DNA of 64,000 nucleotides from CAVUNY01 sp963768585 (GCA_963768585.1 CAVYIF010000020.1:294405-358404); one strand, 5' to 3'; numbered from the stretch's first letter, positions 7,468 through 18,800 are shown. Numbers and translations are program-made. The notes: generated from the letters alone by a model not told the origin.

Positions 7468-9303
7468 TTGAACTTAATGGCTGACCGCCCGAAAAAATTC
7501 CGCCGGCTGAAACAATCATTAATCCCCACCCGTCTGGTTTCGGATGGAGAAAGACAGCCGATTAAAATTCTGCCGGTCAAAAACAGCAAAGTGCCGCGCG
7601 CCCTGACAGTGTTGGTTCATCTATTGCTGTTCGGTCTGCAAATGACCTGGATGAGAATTACGCGCCGCCTGTCAGCCATCGAAGGCGCCACCCGCCTGCG
7701 CGTTTTTCTTGAAGACCTGGGTGGGCTGTGGGTCAAAGCCGGGCAATTGATTTCACTGCGTATCGATTTGCTCTCACCCGAAATGGTCCAGGAACTGACC
7801 CAACTCCAGTACCGCGCCTATGGTTTTACTACCCAGATCTCGCGGAAGATCGTCCAGGATACGATCGGGCGCCCCCTGGAAGAAGTCTTCGATGTATTCG
7901 AAGATCTCCCTTTTGCGGCGGCGTCTATTTCTCAGGTGCACCGCGCGCATCTGCGCCATGAAGATATCTGGGTGGCGATCAAAGTCAAGCGTCCCGGAAT
8001 CAAGTCCCTTTTCGAACGCGATATTAAACTGATTACCAGTCTGATCAAGACCATCGGCAGAATACCGGCAGTATCCTTTATCGCCTGGGATGGCATGATC
8101 CGTGAATTAAACCAGATCATGCGTGAGGAGCTGGATTACCGCTACGAAATGGGCAATTTGCGCCGCATGCGCAAAATTCTCCGCCCGCACAAAATTTATG
8201 TTCCCAAATTGTTCATCGATTACAGCGGTCCGGATGTCATCGTCATGGAGATGATTGAAGGGCTGCTCATGTCCGATTACCTGCGCATCATCAAGACGAA
8301 TCCCGAGCGGATCACAGCCTGGTGCCAGGAAAATAACGTCAACACTGAAAAAGTAGGCTCGCTGTTGATGCGTTCATTTTACCGGCAGCTCTTTGAAGAC
8401 AATCTCTTTCACGGTGACCTGCATCCCGGTAACATCATTCTGCTGCGCAATTCGCATGTGGCCCTCATCGATCTGGGCACTGTTGGCAACCTTGAAGTGC
8501 GCTTTGTAGCCAATTATAAAGCCCAGGCCGTGGCGGTAATCGAGCAGGATTATGCGAACGCGGCCGATCTTTACCTGCTGATGTCAGATTCCATCCCTCC
8601 CATGGATCTATCCTCCTACCGGGCCGAAATGGTTGAGCTATATCGCGGCTGGGAAGCCCGCTCACACATGCAGGGTCTGTCCTACCTGGAACGTTCGATC
8701 AGCGGCGGGGTTGCTAGCGATGTGAGTGCTATTGCCCGCAAGTATAAAATTAATCCAAGCTGGCAGTTTTTGCGCGTCGGGCGTGCTTTAAGCACGCTGG
8801 ATGCCAATTTGAACCAGTTGTTGGGCAAAAAAAACCCCAACAAGATCCTTGCCCGTTACCTGCGCGAATCTCAGCAGCGTGCTCTGCGTAGCGTTCCGCG
8901 CAACCTCGTGTCGAGCGTCTCCAGGACCCTCGCCGGAGCTTCCGAAGCGGCTAACTACCTCTCGGATACGCTGCGCCGTCAGGCAATCCAGTTCCAGGGC
9001 GGATTGACAATCGTTGCCCGTATATTCAGCGTATTCTTCACTGTCGTGCGTTGGGTTCTGGGAATCGGTTTTGTCGTTTTAGTGTACGACTTCATCGACC
9101 TTTACTATTCAAACCTGACCCAGGGATTAGAAAACCGTTTGGGCGCTTTTGACCGGCTGATCGATGCGATCCCACCCTACGATTATGAGATTGGGATTGC
9201 TATCCTGGTGTTAATAGTGTTGTTGTTCCTGATTAGTGGAAGCATGAAGAAATATCTGGCACAACCCAGCCCCCGCTTGCCATCCGGCAAACTGGATTCT
9301 TAA
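7468..9303 (+). CDS. ABC1/AarF/UbiB-family atypical protein kinase-like membrane protein
   Basis: An ADCK/UbiB-type kinase-like protein of 611 residues. Visible family marks: the KxGQ element (WVKAGQLISLR), the Ala-rich loop AAASISQVHRA that replaces the P-loop, VAIKVKRPG with the ATP-binding Lys, the catalytic loop HGDLHPGNI near residue 315, and LIDLGTVG in place of DFG. Two hydrophobic segments at about 505-530 and 570-592 anchor the C-terminus, typical of UbiB homologues. UbiB members support quinone or isoprenoid lipid metabolism and have ATPase rather than classical kinase activity. The start is TTG at 7468, with GAGG about 11 bases upstream; an ATG at 7477 is the alternative. The GAGG lies in the loop of a small CCAC/GTGG hairpin. 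Confidence 0.9.
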   Translation: MNLMADRPKKFRRLKQSLIPTRLVSDGERQPIKILPVKNSKVPRALTVLVHLLLFGLQMTWMRITRRLSAIEGATRLRVFLEDLGGLWVKAGQLISLRIDLLSPEMVQELTQLQYRAYGFTTQISRKIVQDTIGRPLEEVFDVFEDLPFAAASISQVHRAHLRHEDIWVAIKVKRPGIKSLFERDIKLITSLIKTIGRIPAVSFIAWDGMIRELNQIMREELDYRYEMGNLRRMRKILRPHKIYVPKLFIDYSGPDVIVMEMIEGLLMSDYLRIIKTNPERITAWCQENNVNTEKVGSLLMRSFYRQLFEDNLFHGDLHPGNIILLRNSHVALIDLGTVGNLEVRFVANYKAQAVAVIEQDYANAADLYLLMSDSIPPMDLSSYRAEMVELYRGWEARSHMQGLSYLERSISGGVASDVSAIARKYKINPSWQFLRVGRALSTLDANLNQLLGKKNPNKILARYLRESQQRALRSVPRNLVSSVSRTLAGASEAANYLSDTLRRQAIQFQGGLTIVARIFSVFFTVVRWVLGIGFVVLVYDFIDLYYSNLTQGLENRLGAFDRLIDAIPPYDYEIGIAILVLIVLLFLISGSMKKYLAQPSPRLPSGKLDS

Positions 9304-9323
9304 TCCTTCGGACCCCCACATTT

Positions 9324-12300
9324 TCAACCCAACCAGTCGAGCAGCGCCTTTCGGACCAGCTCAAAATCTGTATCCATTTTCTCAATCAAATCCCCATCAT
9401 GATCCAGGCTGCCATCTCTGGCCTTTAATTCAATCGATTGGCATGTTTCAGCCAAATCCTGCGCGCCAAACATCTGGCTGCTTGATTTTAACGAATGAGA
9501 ATCGCGCCAGACAAGATCTTGATTCCCATTTTCAATCCCCTGATGAATGCCATTTACCAGCTGCCCGGCTTCGATCAAAAAGTCCTGCACCAGAGAAGTA
9601 ATGATGCTTCCATCCTCATCCCCCAGACTGGCCTGGAAATTGCGAAAAACTTCCTGATCAATGGCCTCAGCAGACGATCTTTCCTCTTGATCATGCGGTT
9701 TTGTTTGCGCCGCTTTGCGAATATTGGCAACCTGGCTGAGGGCCAGAGCCAATTCCTCGATTTGGATCGGTTTGCTGATGTAATCGTCCATCCCGGCCGC
9801 GATGCAGGCCTCTCGATCACCCTGCATCGCATTGGCAGTCATGGCGATGATATGAGGCTGGGATATCATTTCAGTATGTTCGCGCGAATCTTGCCAGGCG
9901 CCATCTCGCACCGCTCGCGCCGCCTGCAGGCCGTCCATTTCAGGCATTAACACGTCCATTAAAATGACATCATATTCCTGACGCCTCAGCGCTTGAAGCA
10001 CTTCAAGACCATTGCTAACTACATCGGCCCGGCAGCCAATCCTTTCGAGCAGCAGCAGTCCCACCTTCTGATTAACGGTAATATCTTCGGCCATCAAAAT
10101 ACGCAGGAAAGACAGATCTCCGGCGGCAAGACCGGTCACAGGTTTTACATCCACCTTTTTCTTCTGCATTTCTTGCGCGCCGAACACACCCAGGAGGGTC
10201 GTGTAGAGTACTGCCGGTTTTATGGGCTTGGTCAGGAAAGCAGCAAATTTTGCCCGTTCATCACCGATATCCTTAAGCCCCAATGAAGTTAACATGACCA
10301 GCGGCAGGCTGTCTGGATGGTCCAAAAAGCTTTGAATCTCTGCCGCCAGGGTTACCCCATCCATCTCCGGCATCTGCATGTCGAGCAAAGCCAAATCATA
10401 TTGATGCCCTTCCCGGATCCAAGCCAGTGCCTGAAGCGGATCAGCGGTCTCCTGAGGGATCATCCCCCACGATTGAACCTGGCGCATTAAAATATAACGA
10501 TTGGTGGCATTGTCATCAACGATCAGCACCTGCCTGCCGCTTAATTCAGGCTGCTTGGTATTCAGAAATACCGGCACTGGATTACGTGAAGGTCTGGCCT
10601 GAATTGTAAAATGAAAGATTGATCCTTTCCCATCGATGCCTTCGCTCTCCACCCACATCGTGCCGCCCATCAATTCACTCAGACGCTTGCTGATCGCCAG
10701 TCCCAGGCCGGTGCCGCCGTACTTGCGCGTGGTCGATGCATCTACCTGGCTGAAGGAGCGAAACAGGCGGTCCTTGCGTTCGCCAGGGATTCCGATCCCG
10801 GTGTCGCGCACGGCGAAATGCAGCTGGACCAGATCCCGATCATCCTGAACGGGATAATCTGCCGAAACGGTCAGGACCACCTCACCCGTATTGGTAAATT
10901 TAAGTGAGTTGCTCAACAGGTTTAGCAGAATCTGGCGTAAGCGTGTTGAGTCGCTGATTAAGAAAGCCGGGACGTTCGGATCTAATGAATAGGCCAGATC
11001 GATCCTCTTTTCGGCAGCCTTGGAGGCTACCAGGTCGAACGCCGATTCGATACATCCGCGCAAATCATAGGGTTGTTCTTCCAGCTCCATTCGACCGGCT
11101 TCGATTTTTGAAAAATCAAGGATGTCGTTAATAATGGTGAGCAGCGCATCGCTGCTGTTGCGAATTGTTTCGGTGAAGTCTTGCTGCTCGTGCGTCAGCG
11201 GCGTATCCAATAAAAGCGTCGTCATACCGACAACCGCATTGAGCGGGGTGCGGATTTCGTGGCTCATGGTCGCCAGGAAGGAACTTTTGGCCTCATTCGC
11301 CGCTTCGGCTTCACGGCGGGCGTTCTGCAGTTCGCTGATATCATGGTAAATTGCCAGGCTGCCCAGAGGCTGCCCTTCCTGAAACAAGGGAACTGCAAAT
11401 AATTCCACTTCCACCGGACTGCCATCTTTGCGTTTGCGCCGGGTGATGGAATGAATCAATTCGCCTTCCTTCATCGATTTCTGAGTAAACCCAACCGCCT
11501 CCTGGCGGGTCTCTTCCGAGGATAAAAGCTGATCAATATCCTGTCCGATGGCTTCTGCCGCAGTGTAACCGAATAAGGCTTCCGCCGCCGGGTTCCAGGA
11601 TTGAATCCTGGCTTGCAGATCGATCATTTCAACTGCAACCGGGATATTTTCTACCAGGACTTCCAGGAAGTTTCGCTGGCGCTGTTCGGCATTGAACAGC
11701 GTACTGATCTCCATCATGCCCGCAACCGATCCGGCGATGGTTTCAGCCAGTTCAAGCTCCGCATCGGTGAAAATGCGCTCAGGATCTTCGAAGTCAATAT
11801 TCATCGTCCCAATGACTTTTCCCCCCACAATCAAGGGAACAATCGTACGGCCGTTTACATGGTGCATTTCCATCAAAACACAGGTGTCGGCTAACAAGGG
11901 ATTGTGCCTGGCATCGGGAACAAAAATGGCTTTCCCAACCTGGACGACCTGATTAGAAGCTGGCTCTTCACTCAGAACGATTGTGTTGGGTTTTTCCTGT
12001 GCTTCATTCCACCCGGTCTGCGAATTGCCTACGAACGCGAGGGTTGTTCGATCTTCGGAAAGCAGCCCAATCCCTACGTGCTGCGCCTCGAAAAGTTTAG
12101 CCGCTTCAGATGACACCGCCGATACGGCTTCCTGCAGGTTCTGCTGGCTCATGATGGTTTGGGAAATGTGGGTAATTGCCGCCAGATAAGCCAGGGTGCG
12201 GGCCAGTTCTTTTTCAGTGTACTTCTGATCCGTTATTTCATGTCCAACGCCAAAAATTTCTACCAGGTTCCCATTCTCGTCCAATAAAGGGACATGGCTC

Positions 12301-14306
12301 CAGGCCATCCACATTTTCCTGCCATCCCTGGCAGTACATTCGCTTTCAACATGCTGAAAATGATCCGGATGGCGAACAATCTCTGCAGTGATGGTTTTTA
12401 GCTCAACCTTTCTCCCACCGATTTGGGAGATGAGCATGCCGCAGACTGGTTTACCGATCAATTCTTCTATGGAATAGCCAAAAATTCGCCGGGCAAACAG
12501 GTTGGCGTATGTAATTTTTCCCTGGCGGTCAAAACGTAAAACCGCATAATTAACGCGATGAAGAAATTTTTGATACAGCGCATCCTGGGACAAACCGCCT
12601 GGCAACTGAACCGCAGGTGGTTCCGTCATGACATCAACATCTGAATTCTCGCTGGCGGCGACCACCTGGTTCCGCCCGGCAGCCTTGGCTGCATATAAAG
12701 CCGAATCCGCCGCTTCGTTCAATGCGTCAACGCCATTGAATTCCGGATATGCCGCTACCCCACAACTGAATGTGACCGTAAATTCCTGCCCATTTACATG
12801 GTGATGGATCTTGGCAAAGGTTTGACACATTTCCCGCATGACCCCCAGAGCGTGTTTTTCATCGGTATTAGGAAATATGACAGCAAATTCTTCCCCGCCA
12901 ATACGGCCAATCGTATCTGAACCACGCAGACGCTGGCGCAGCATATGCGCCAGGCTCTTTAAAACGCGGTCGCCCGAAACGTGCCCATACGTATCGTTAA
13001 CCAATTTAAAATGGTCGAGATCTAGCATGGCAATTGCCAGGCTTTCATTTTGCCGGCGCGCCCGTTCGAATTCTTGAGAGATACGTTCTTTGGTTGTGCT
13101 GTGGTTTAACAGCCCGGTCAGCCCATCATGGATCATTAAAACGCGCATTTTTCGATAACGCTCGATCCGGGTAATCACCGATGAAACCAGGTGACTGGGT
13201 TTAATGGGTTTCGTTAGAAAATCGTCCCCACCGATGCCCAAAGCAGCCAACTGCTTTTCCTTATCTGTTTCTGAGGAAAGGAAAACGATGGGGATGCTGA
13301 TGAACTGTTCCATCTGACGGATGATTTGAGCCAATTCCATTCCTGAATACTCCGGCATATACATATCCAGGAGAATCATATCCGGATTAAAGCGTATAAG
13401 TTGGTCGATTACCTGGATCGGGTCGGCAACGATTTCCGTGATCATACCGGCTTTCTTCAAATGGACGGAGATGAAATTCGCCTGCACGCGAGAATCATCT
13501 ACGATCAGCACTTTGAAAGGAGCGATCGTATCGTGGAGGATCAAACGATCGAGCACATCGATGAGGTCGCTGATTTCCACCGGTTTGGTAAAATAAGCTT
13601 TTCCGCCCAACCGGACCGCCTGCAGGCGATAATCCATCGCATCATTCACAGACACGAAAATAACAGGAGGCAGATCGTTAATTTTTTCCCGTAATATCTT
13701 GATTGTTTCAAAACCCGCCATCTGCCCTTCCGGAAAACTGATATCCATCAACAGTGCAGTGGGTTTGGTTTTGAGGATTGCCCCCTCAAGGTCGTTTAGC
13801 GAGTTGAATAACCGAACAGTATAGCCAAAATAACCCACCTGGGCCGCCAGATCTGCGACCTGGATTGGATCATCGTCGACGATATAAATTATCCGGTCTG
13901 CCCTTTTCTCTTGCAGATTAGCCGAATTATTCTCGGCCAATTCAAGATTTTGAACCAGTTCGTTAAAATCCTCCTGTTTATCCGTGTGAATGGCTTCACG
14001 CAAGGACCGGATCGTTGATTCGACTTGCTCCATCTGGACTTTCCCAAAGGCGCCGCTCTTTTTAAAGTTTTTCAATTGCACTTGCAGTTCATTGGCGGAT
14101 TGCGCAATTCGCTTGAACCCAAGTGTTGAGGAGGTTCCAGCCAGGGAATGAGATTGCAGAATTAAACTGTCCAACGCGGAGGTTTCCCAGCCCTCGCGCC
14201 AAATCTGCGTCCAGGCAGATTCGATCGCGCCTAATTGAGCGGGCAAACCTGCTGTAAATTGGTCCGTCAGATCTTGGTATTGTTGGTAAATGGATTGTTC
14301 GTTCAT
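9324..14306 (-). CDS. Giant hybrid histidine kinase: Hpt-REC-REC-GGDEF-PAS-GAF-PAS-HisKA-HATPase-REC-REC-Hpt
   Basis: A soluble phosphorelay protein of 1660 residues. Order, with rough positions: Hpt (His in QSHSLAGTS, about 53), two receivers (140-255, 262-385), GGDEF (395-555) with GGEEF and an upstream RGSD matching the inhibitory RxxD site, PAS (580-700), GAF (715-860), PAS (875-1005). Then HisKA with SHEIRTPLN (1025-1090), HATPase with DTGIGIP and GTGLGLAISK, two more receivers (LLDMQMPEMDG, LMDVLMPEMDG), and a C-terminal Hpt (HSLKSSSQMFG). The GGDEF looks active, so one polypeptide may both relay phosphate and make c-di-GMP. The ATG at 14306 was chosen because GGAGG lies eight bases upstream; an in-frame ATG at 14339 lacks a ribosome site. 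No transmembrane segment. Confidence 0.9.
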   Translation of the reverse strand: MNEQSIYQQYQDLTDQFTAGLPAQLGAIESAWTQIWREGWETSALDSLILQSHSLAGTSSTLGFKRIAQSANELQVQLKNFKKSGAFGKVQMEQVESTIRSLREAIHTDKQEDFNELVQNLELAENNSANLQEKRADRIIYIVDDDPIQVADLAAQVGYFGYTVRLFNSLNDLEGAILKTKPTALLMDISFPEGQMAGFETIKILREKINDLPPVIFVSVNDAMDYRLQAVRLGGKAYFTKPVEISDLIDVLDRLILHDTIAPFKVLIVDDSRVQANFISVHLKKAGMITEIVADPIQVIDQLIRFNPDMILLDMYMPEYSGMELAQIIRQMEQFISIPIVFLSSETDKEKQLAALGIGGDDFLTKPIKPSHLVSSVITRIERYRKMRVLMIHDGLTGLLNHSTTKERISQEFERARRQNESLAIAMLDLDHFKLVNDTYGHVSGDRVLKSLAHMLRQRLRGSDTIGRIGGEEFAVIFPNTDEKHALGVMREMCQTFAKIHHHVNGQEFTVTFSCGVAAYPEFNGVDALNEAADSALYAAKAAGRNQVVAASENSDVDVMTEPPAVQLPGGLSQDALYQKFLHRVNYAVLRFDRQGKITYANLFARRIFGYSIEELIGKPVCGMLISQIGGRKVELKTITAEIVRHPDHFQHVESECTARDGRKMWMAWSHVPLLDENGNLVEIFGVGHEITDQKYTEKELARTLAYLAAITHISQTIMSQQNLQEAVSAVSSEAAKLFEAQHVGIGLLSEDRTTLAFVGNSQTGWNEAQEKPNTIVLSEEPASNQVVQVGKAIFVPDARHNPLLADTCVLMEMHHVNGRTIVPLIVGGKVIGTMNIDFEDPERIFTDAELELAETIAGSVAGMMEISTLFNAEQRQRNFLEVLVENIPVAVEMIDLQARIQSWNPAAEALFGYTAAEAIGQDIDQLLSSEETRQEAVGFTQKSMKEGELIHSITRRKRKDGSPVEVELFAVPLFQEGQPLGSLAIYHDISELQNARREAEAANEAKSSFLATMSHEIRTPLNAVVGMTTLLLDTPLTHEQQDFTETIRNSSDALLTIINDILDFSKIEAGRMELEEQPYDLRGCIESAFDLVASKAAEKRIDLAYSLDPNVPAFLISDSTRLRQILLNLLSNSLKFTNTGEVVLTVSADYPVQDDRDLVQLHFAVRDTGIGIPGERKDRLFRSFSQVDASTTRKYGGTGLGLAISKRLSELMGGTMWVESEGIDGKGSIFHFTIQARPSRNPVPVFLNTKQPELSGRQVLIVDDNATNRYILMRQVQSWGMIPQETADPLQALAWIREGHQYDLALLDMQMPEMDGVTLAAEIQSFLDHPDSLPLVMLTSLGLKDIGDERAKFAAFLTKPIKPAVLYTTLLGVFGAQEMQKKKVDVKPVTGLAAGDLSFLRILMAEDITVNQKVGLLLLERIGCRADVVSNGLEVLQALRRQEYDVILMDVLMPEMDGLQAARAVRDGAWQDSREHTEMISQPHIIAMTANAMQGDREACIAAGMDDYISKPIQIEELALALSQVANIRKAAQTKPHDQEERSSAEAIDQEVFRNFQASLGDEDGSIITSLVQDFLIEAGQLVNGIHQGIENGNQDLVWRDSHSLKSSSQMFGAQDLAETCQSIELKARDGSLDHDGDLIEKMDTDFELVRKALLDWLG

Positions 14307-14587
14307 CCTACCGGCCTCCAAGGAAGTAAATTCGCGCATCTCTCAGATTGACAGCTTTCACTACCGTAGGGTCAGCATAAGCGCAGCTTGTTCCCCTAAA
14401 TAACGGATCACTTTCTCCTTGGGTCAGGCCGGTCGATATGGGTGATTTGGACGCAACGGTTCCTGCACATCCACAATAACGGACGAATATCTTCAATTTA
14501 AATTATCCAATGCTGAAGTGTATATAAATTGTCATTCAAAAACACATAGCGAGAACATGGAGCGACGTGGCTTGACTGGACCAATCC
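14307..14587 (-). other. 281-bp gap upstream of the giant kinase
   Basis: No gene is visible. On the minus strand two related stretches ending in CTGACCC (complements of 14356-14375 and 14409-14427) lie in the probable 5' leader of the kinase. No known riboswitch could be matched by eye. Confidence 0.3.
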
Positions 14588-15793
14588 TCAATTTCTTTGC
14601 TTTTGAATCCAATCCAAAAGTGGGGACGAATGGCTCTTTTTTTCGGTTTCCATTTGTTTTCGTCCCAGTTTGTGGGCCAGGGAAATGATCGCCTGCCCGG
14701 CCTCCGATTTTGGCGCAGCGCTAACCAGGGGTTCTCCGGTGATAATCGCGCGCACAAATCCATCGCTGTCATAAGGAATTTCAAAAGACGCGCGATTCCT
14801 GAGCACTGGCACAATTTTTTTGGCTTCCAGCCACTGCGTCGGAAAGATATTATTAATCACCAGTAAGACTTTCTCAAGGTTGTATCCGAGCTGGTCAAAG
14901 ATCTCCAGCGCATCCCCAGCAGATTTTACCGATGCGATTTCTGGGGCAAGCACCAGCAAAATAGTATCGGAGCGCTCCAGGATGGTCATCGCCGCTTCAG
15001 AAAACTGGCTGCCTGCATCCACAACCAGGTAAGAAGAATGACCTTGCAAATAAGACCAGGCGAGATCTACCGTTCGCGGGGTGATCAACTCTGCCTCGGC
15101 CGGGGAAACAGGCGCCGGCATCAGGCGAATCCCCAATTCATGTTTGATGAGTAATTGCGCCAGGAGTTCTTCATCCACTGATTCATCCGGCCAATCATGC
15201 ATACTCGCCAGGGTATTTTTAGGTTTTAAATTCAAAAATGATGCGCAGTGCCCGCCAGATAATGCCATATCCCATAGTGAGACCTCGATACCCCATAACT
15301 GCGCCAGCGCGATCGACATGTTGACCGATAAGGATGTCTTGCCAACCCCACCCCGCAGGCTGAATACGGAGATCGTCCTGGCGACTGCCTGCGAAAAGGC
15401 CCCTTCGGTGGTCTCGGATCGGCTGAGCAAAGCTTTAAGGCGCAGTTCCAATTCGGTTGGGGAGACAGACTTGCTTATGTAATCGTCCGCTCCGGCCTGA
15501 AGACCGGCAATCTTCATCTCGATGTCGGTCTGGCCGGTCAGCATAATGATTGGCGTTTTCGCAGTCGCAGGGATCGATCGCACCTTGCGCACAAACTCTA
15601 TTCCATCCATCTCAGGCATCATCACATCAGTCATAATCACATCGGGCTTATTGCCCGGTTTTTCTAACCACTCCAGCGCTAAAACCGGATTGGTGTGGGT
15701 GGTGACAGTGTAGCCCAATCGGACCAGAATGGATTTCAGCTTAAATAGCGTTATTTCGCTGTCTTCAACCACAACAATATGCGCAGTTTCCAT
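14588..15793 (-). CDS. Receiver domain fused to MinD/ParA-type ATPase (CpaE-like)
   Basis: A 401-residue cytoplasmic protein. An N-terminal receiver (about 5-122) has the acidic pair VVVEDSE, phospho-acceptor D56 in MTDVMMPEMDG, T in IMLTGQ, and K in YISKSVSP. A deviant Walker A ATPase of the MinD/ParA class follows (RGGVGKTSL at about 147-155, and a Walker B-like LVVDAGSQF). Receiver-MinD fusions include CpaE, which positions pilus or Tad machinery at the pole. No pilus genes are nearby; instead the gene sits between two hybrid kinases of the same strand. The ATG at 15793 begins directly before the receiver; a TTG at 15841 is possible but lacks support. Confidence 0.87.
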   Translation of the reverse strand: METAHIVVVEDSEITLFKLKSILVRLGYTVTTHTNPVLALEWLEKPGNKPDVIMTDVMMPEMDGIEFVRKVRSIPATAKTPIIMLTGQTDIEMKIAGLQAGADDYISKSVSPTELELRLKALLSRSETTEGAFSQAVARTISVFSLRGGVGKTSLSVNMSIALAQLWGIEVSLWDMALSGGHCASFLNLKPKNTLASMHDWPDESVDEELLAQLLIKHELGIRLMPAPVSPAEAELITPRTVDLAWSYLQGHSSYLVVDAGSQFSEAAMTILERSDTILLVLAPEIASVKSAGDALEIFDQLGYNLEKVLLVINNIFPTQWLEAKKIVPVLRNRASFEIPYDSDGFVRAIITGEPLVSAAPKSEAGQAIISLAHKLGRKQMETEKKSHSSPLLDWIQKQRN

Positions 15794-15898
15794 TTTTTTA
15801 TTTAATCTGCCTTTCTCATTTTTATTGAATGCATGTGACAAAATCTAGGCTTTACTTTTCTTGCATTCAGTCTGTCTGCACTTATCCAACAACTACTA

Positions 15899-18800
15899 TT
15901 ATACAATGGGCATGTTCGTTATCGTATTCAAATCGATCTTTACCCGTTCATATTCAGCATCGATTTGTTCGATCAAAACCTTTCCACCGGCGATTGAGCC
16001 GCCTTTCACCAATTTTTCCAATTCAGCGCAGTGGCTCGCCAGGATTTCGGCGCCAATTTGATTGCTGTTGCCCTTAAGCGTATGGGCTTCGCGCTGCAAT
16101 GGTTCGTAATCTGATTTTCCAAGTGCCTCCCGCATCTTTTCAATCAAAAGCTGGCTGTCACTGAGATAAAGTTTTATAAAATTCGCCACCATTTCGCCAC
16201 CGTCATCCCCCATCATTTCCTGAAATTCTTGCAGCGCATTCGGATTGATGGCACGCGACTGTCCGCTTTCAAAAACGGGCGCTGTGCTGATTGGGGCCAA
16301 TGACATTGTAGATAATTCAGTTTGCGAATCAGTTGTGCGCATCACTTCGCCTCCAGATTCTTCACTCATTTCAGACAGGTTTAAAGGATGATTCTCTAGC
16401 GGTTGAGCATCGTGTAAAGCCCGCACCAGGTCTTTCATGCGGATCGGCTTGCTGATGTAATCATTCATGCCGCTGTTCAAATAGCGTTCGCGGTCGCCTT
16501 GCATCGCGTTGGCGGTCATGGCGACGATGTATGGTTGTTGGTCGGTTGGCAGCTGCTTGCGAATCTGGCGGGTGGCCTCTTCGCCATCCATTTCCGGCAT
16601 TTGCCCATCCATAAAAACCAGATCATAAAACTGGCGGTTGAGGGCATCCAGGGCCTCGAGACCATTGCTGGCAACGTCTGCCCGGTAGCCAACTTTGCTT
16701 AGAAAGCTCAATGCCACCGTCTGGTTCACGGTGTTATCGTCCACCACCAGAATGCGCAGCGGATGTCGCTGACCCAAATCGTGATCCTGCTTCTCTGTAG
16801 TGGGTTTAAATTTCTGTTTAACCGGAACCCATTTACTGTTAATCGATGTTCCCAATGAATTGAACAACTGGGAGGGCTTGATCGGTTTGGTCAGAATGGC
16901 GCTGAAGACGGTCTCCTCACTTTGCGTTTCACGGTATCCTAAAGAAGATAACAGGATGAGCGGAATGACATCCTTCTGAAGCTGCTTGTGGATTTCTCGA
17001 GCCAAAGTCAGCCCATCCATTTCAGGCATTTGAAAGTCCAGGATCGCCAGATCGAACTGCGATTTATTCTTTAACAGTTTAAGCGCCTCTTCACCCGATC
17101 CAACAACCGTAGGGAACATCTGCCAGGATTGGGTGTAATGTTCGAGAATTTCACAATTGGTCGGGTTGTCGTCGACGATCAGGACTTTTAACCCAATCAA
17201 ATCTGCGGGGACCCGAGCCTGGGACGCATCAGGATCCTGATCGGGAGCTTCCTGGGCCAAAATTGTGAAATGAAACGTTGAGCCCTGCCCGGGGATCCCC
17301 GTACTTTCAACCCACATGGTGCCCCCCATCAACTCGCTGAGCTGTTTGCTGATCGCAAGGCCCAGCCCGGTACCGCCAAAGCGCCTTGTGGTGGAAGCAT
17401 CTACCTGGCTAAAAGACTGGAATAAGCGGTCCACACGGTCGGACGGGATGCCCATCCCGGTATCGCGTACGGAGAAATGAAGCAGGTACTGGTGCTGGTC
17501 GCGCATCTGCCCGCTGACGGATATGACCACTTCACCGGTTTCGGTGAATTTTACCGAATTGCTCAGCAGGTTGACCAGGATCTGGCGCAGACGAGTGACA
17601 TCCCCCACGAAATAAGATGGTAGTTCATCTTTAATCAAATAAGCTAATTCAATTCTTTTGTCAGATGCTTTGGTTACAATCAGGTCCAAAGCTTCTTCGA
17701 TACAGCTGCTCAATTCAAACGATTGGTTCTCCAATTCCATTTTTTGGGCTTCGATCTTGGAGAAGTCCAGAATGTCATTGATCAGGGTGAGCAGCACCTC
17801 CCCGCTGGTGCGCACCGTCCCTGCAAAATTTTGCTGTTCCTGATTTAATGGCGTATCCAGCAGCAAACCGGTCATGCCGATAATGGCATTTAAGGGCGTG
17901 CGGATCTCATGGCTCATATTCGCCAGAAACTGGCTTTTAACTTTGCTTGCATTTTCAAGCTCCTGATTTGACCTTTCGAGATCCTCATGCGTCTTATCCA
18001 GCTCTACCTTGACCCGTTTGCGCTCGGTAATATCTTCCTTGATCGCCACATAGTGCATGATCTGCCCATATTCATTGAGGATTGGCGAAATAACCGCGCT
18101 TTCCCAATATAGATCACCGTTTTTCTTCTTATTGAGAAATTCTCCTTCCCATTCTCTACCCGTTTGGATTGTTTTCCACAAATTGGCGTACTCTTCTGCG
18201 GAAGTCTCGCCCGATTTCAAGACGCGCGGGTTTTGCCCGACCGCTTCCGCTGACGAGTAACCGGTCAGTTCTGTAAATTTCGGATTGACATATTCGATAT
18301 TCCCATCTGTATCCGTAATGACCACTGAAACTGGGCTTTGTTCAATGACTCGGGATAATTTTCGAACATTGTCATCAGCTTCTTTGCGCTGCGTAATATC
18401 CTGCGTGATCCCGAAAAGCAGCGTGACCTGTCCATCCTCCCCCAATCTGGGCTTACCCCGGGTGACAATATAACCCTGGGTTTTATCCGCGCAGAGAATC
18501 TCGCTTTCCAGCTCAAAATCTATTCCATCCCGTATCGCCTGCCGGACCGTCTCATCGAAGACCATCCATTCCTCTGCAGAAAAAAATTCTTGAAAATCCT
18601 GAAAACTATGAACTACGTCCTCAGAAGGTCTGCCAAATATGCGGTACATCTCTGCCGACCAGGAAAAATGATTGGAGCTGATATTCCAGGTCCAATTTCC
18701 GATCTGGGCGATACTTTGCGCCTGGGCAAAACTCACTTCACTGGCCGCAATCCGCCGGGAAGTTCTCCAAGACTTTTCGCGGACTGAAAAAAAACCAATA

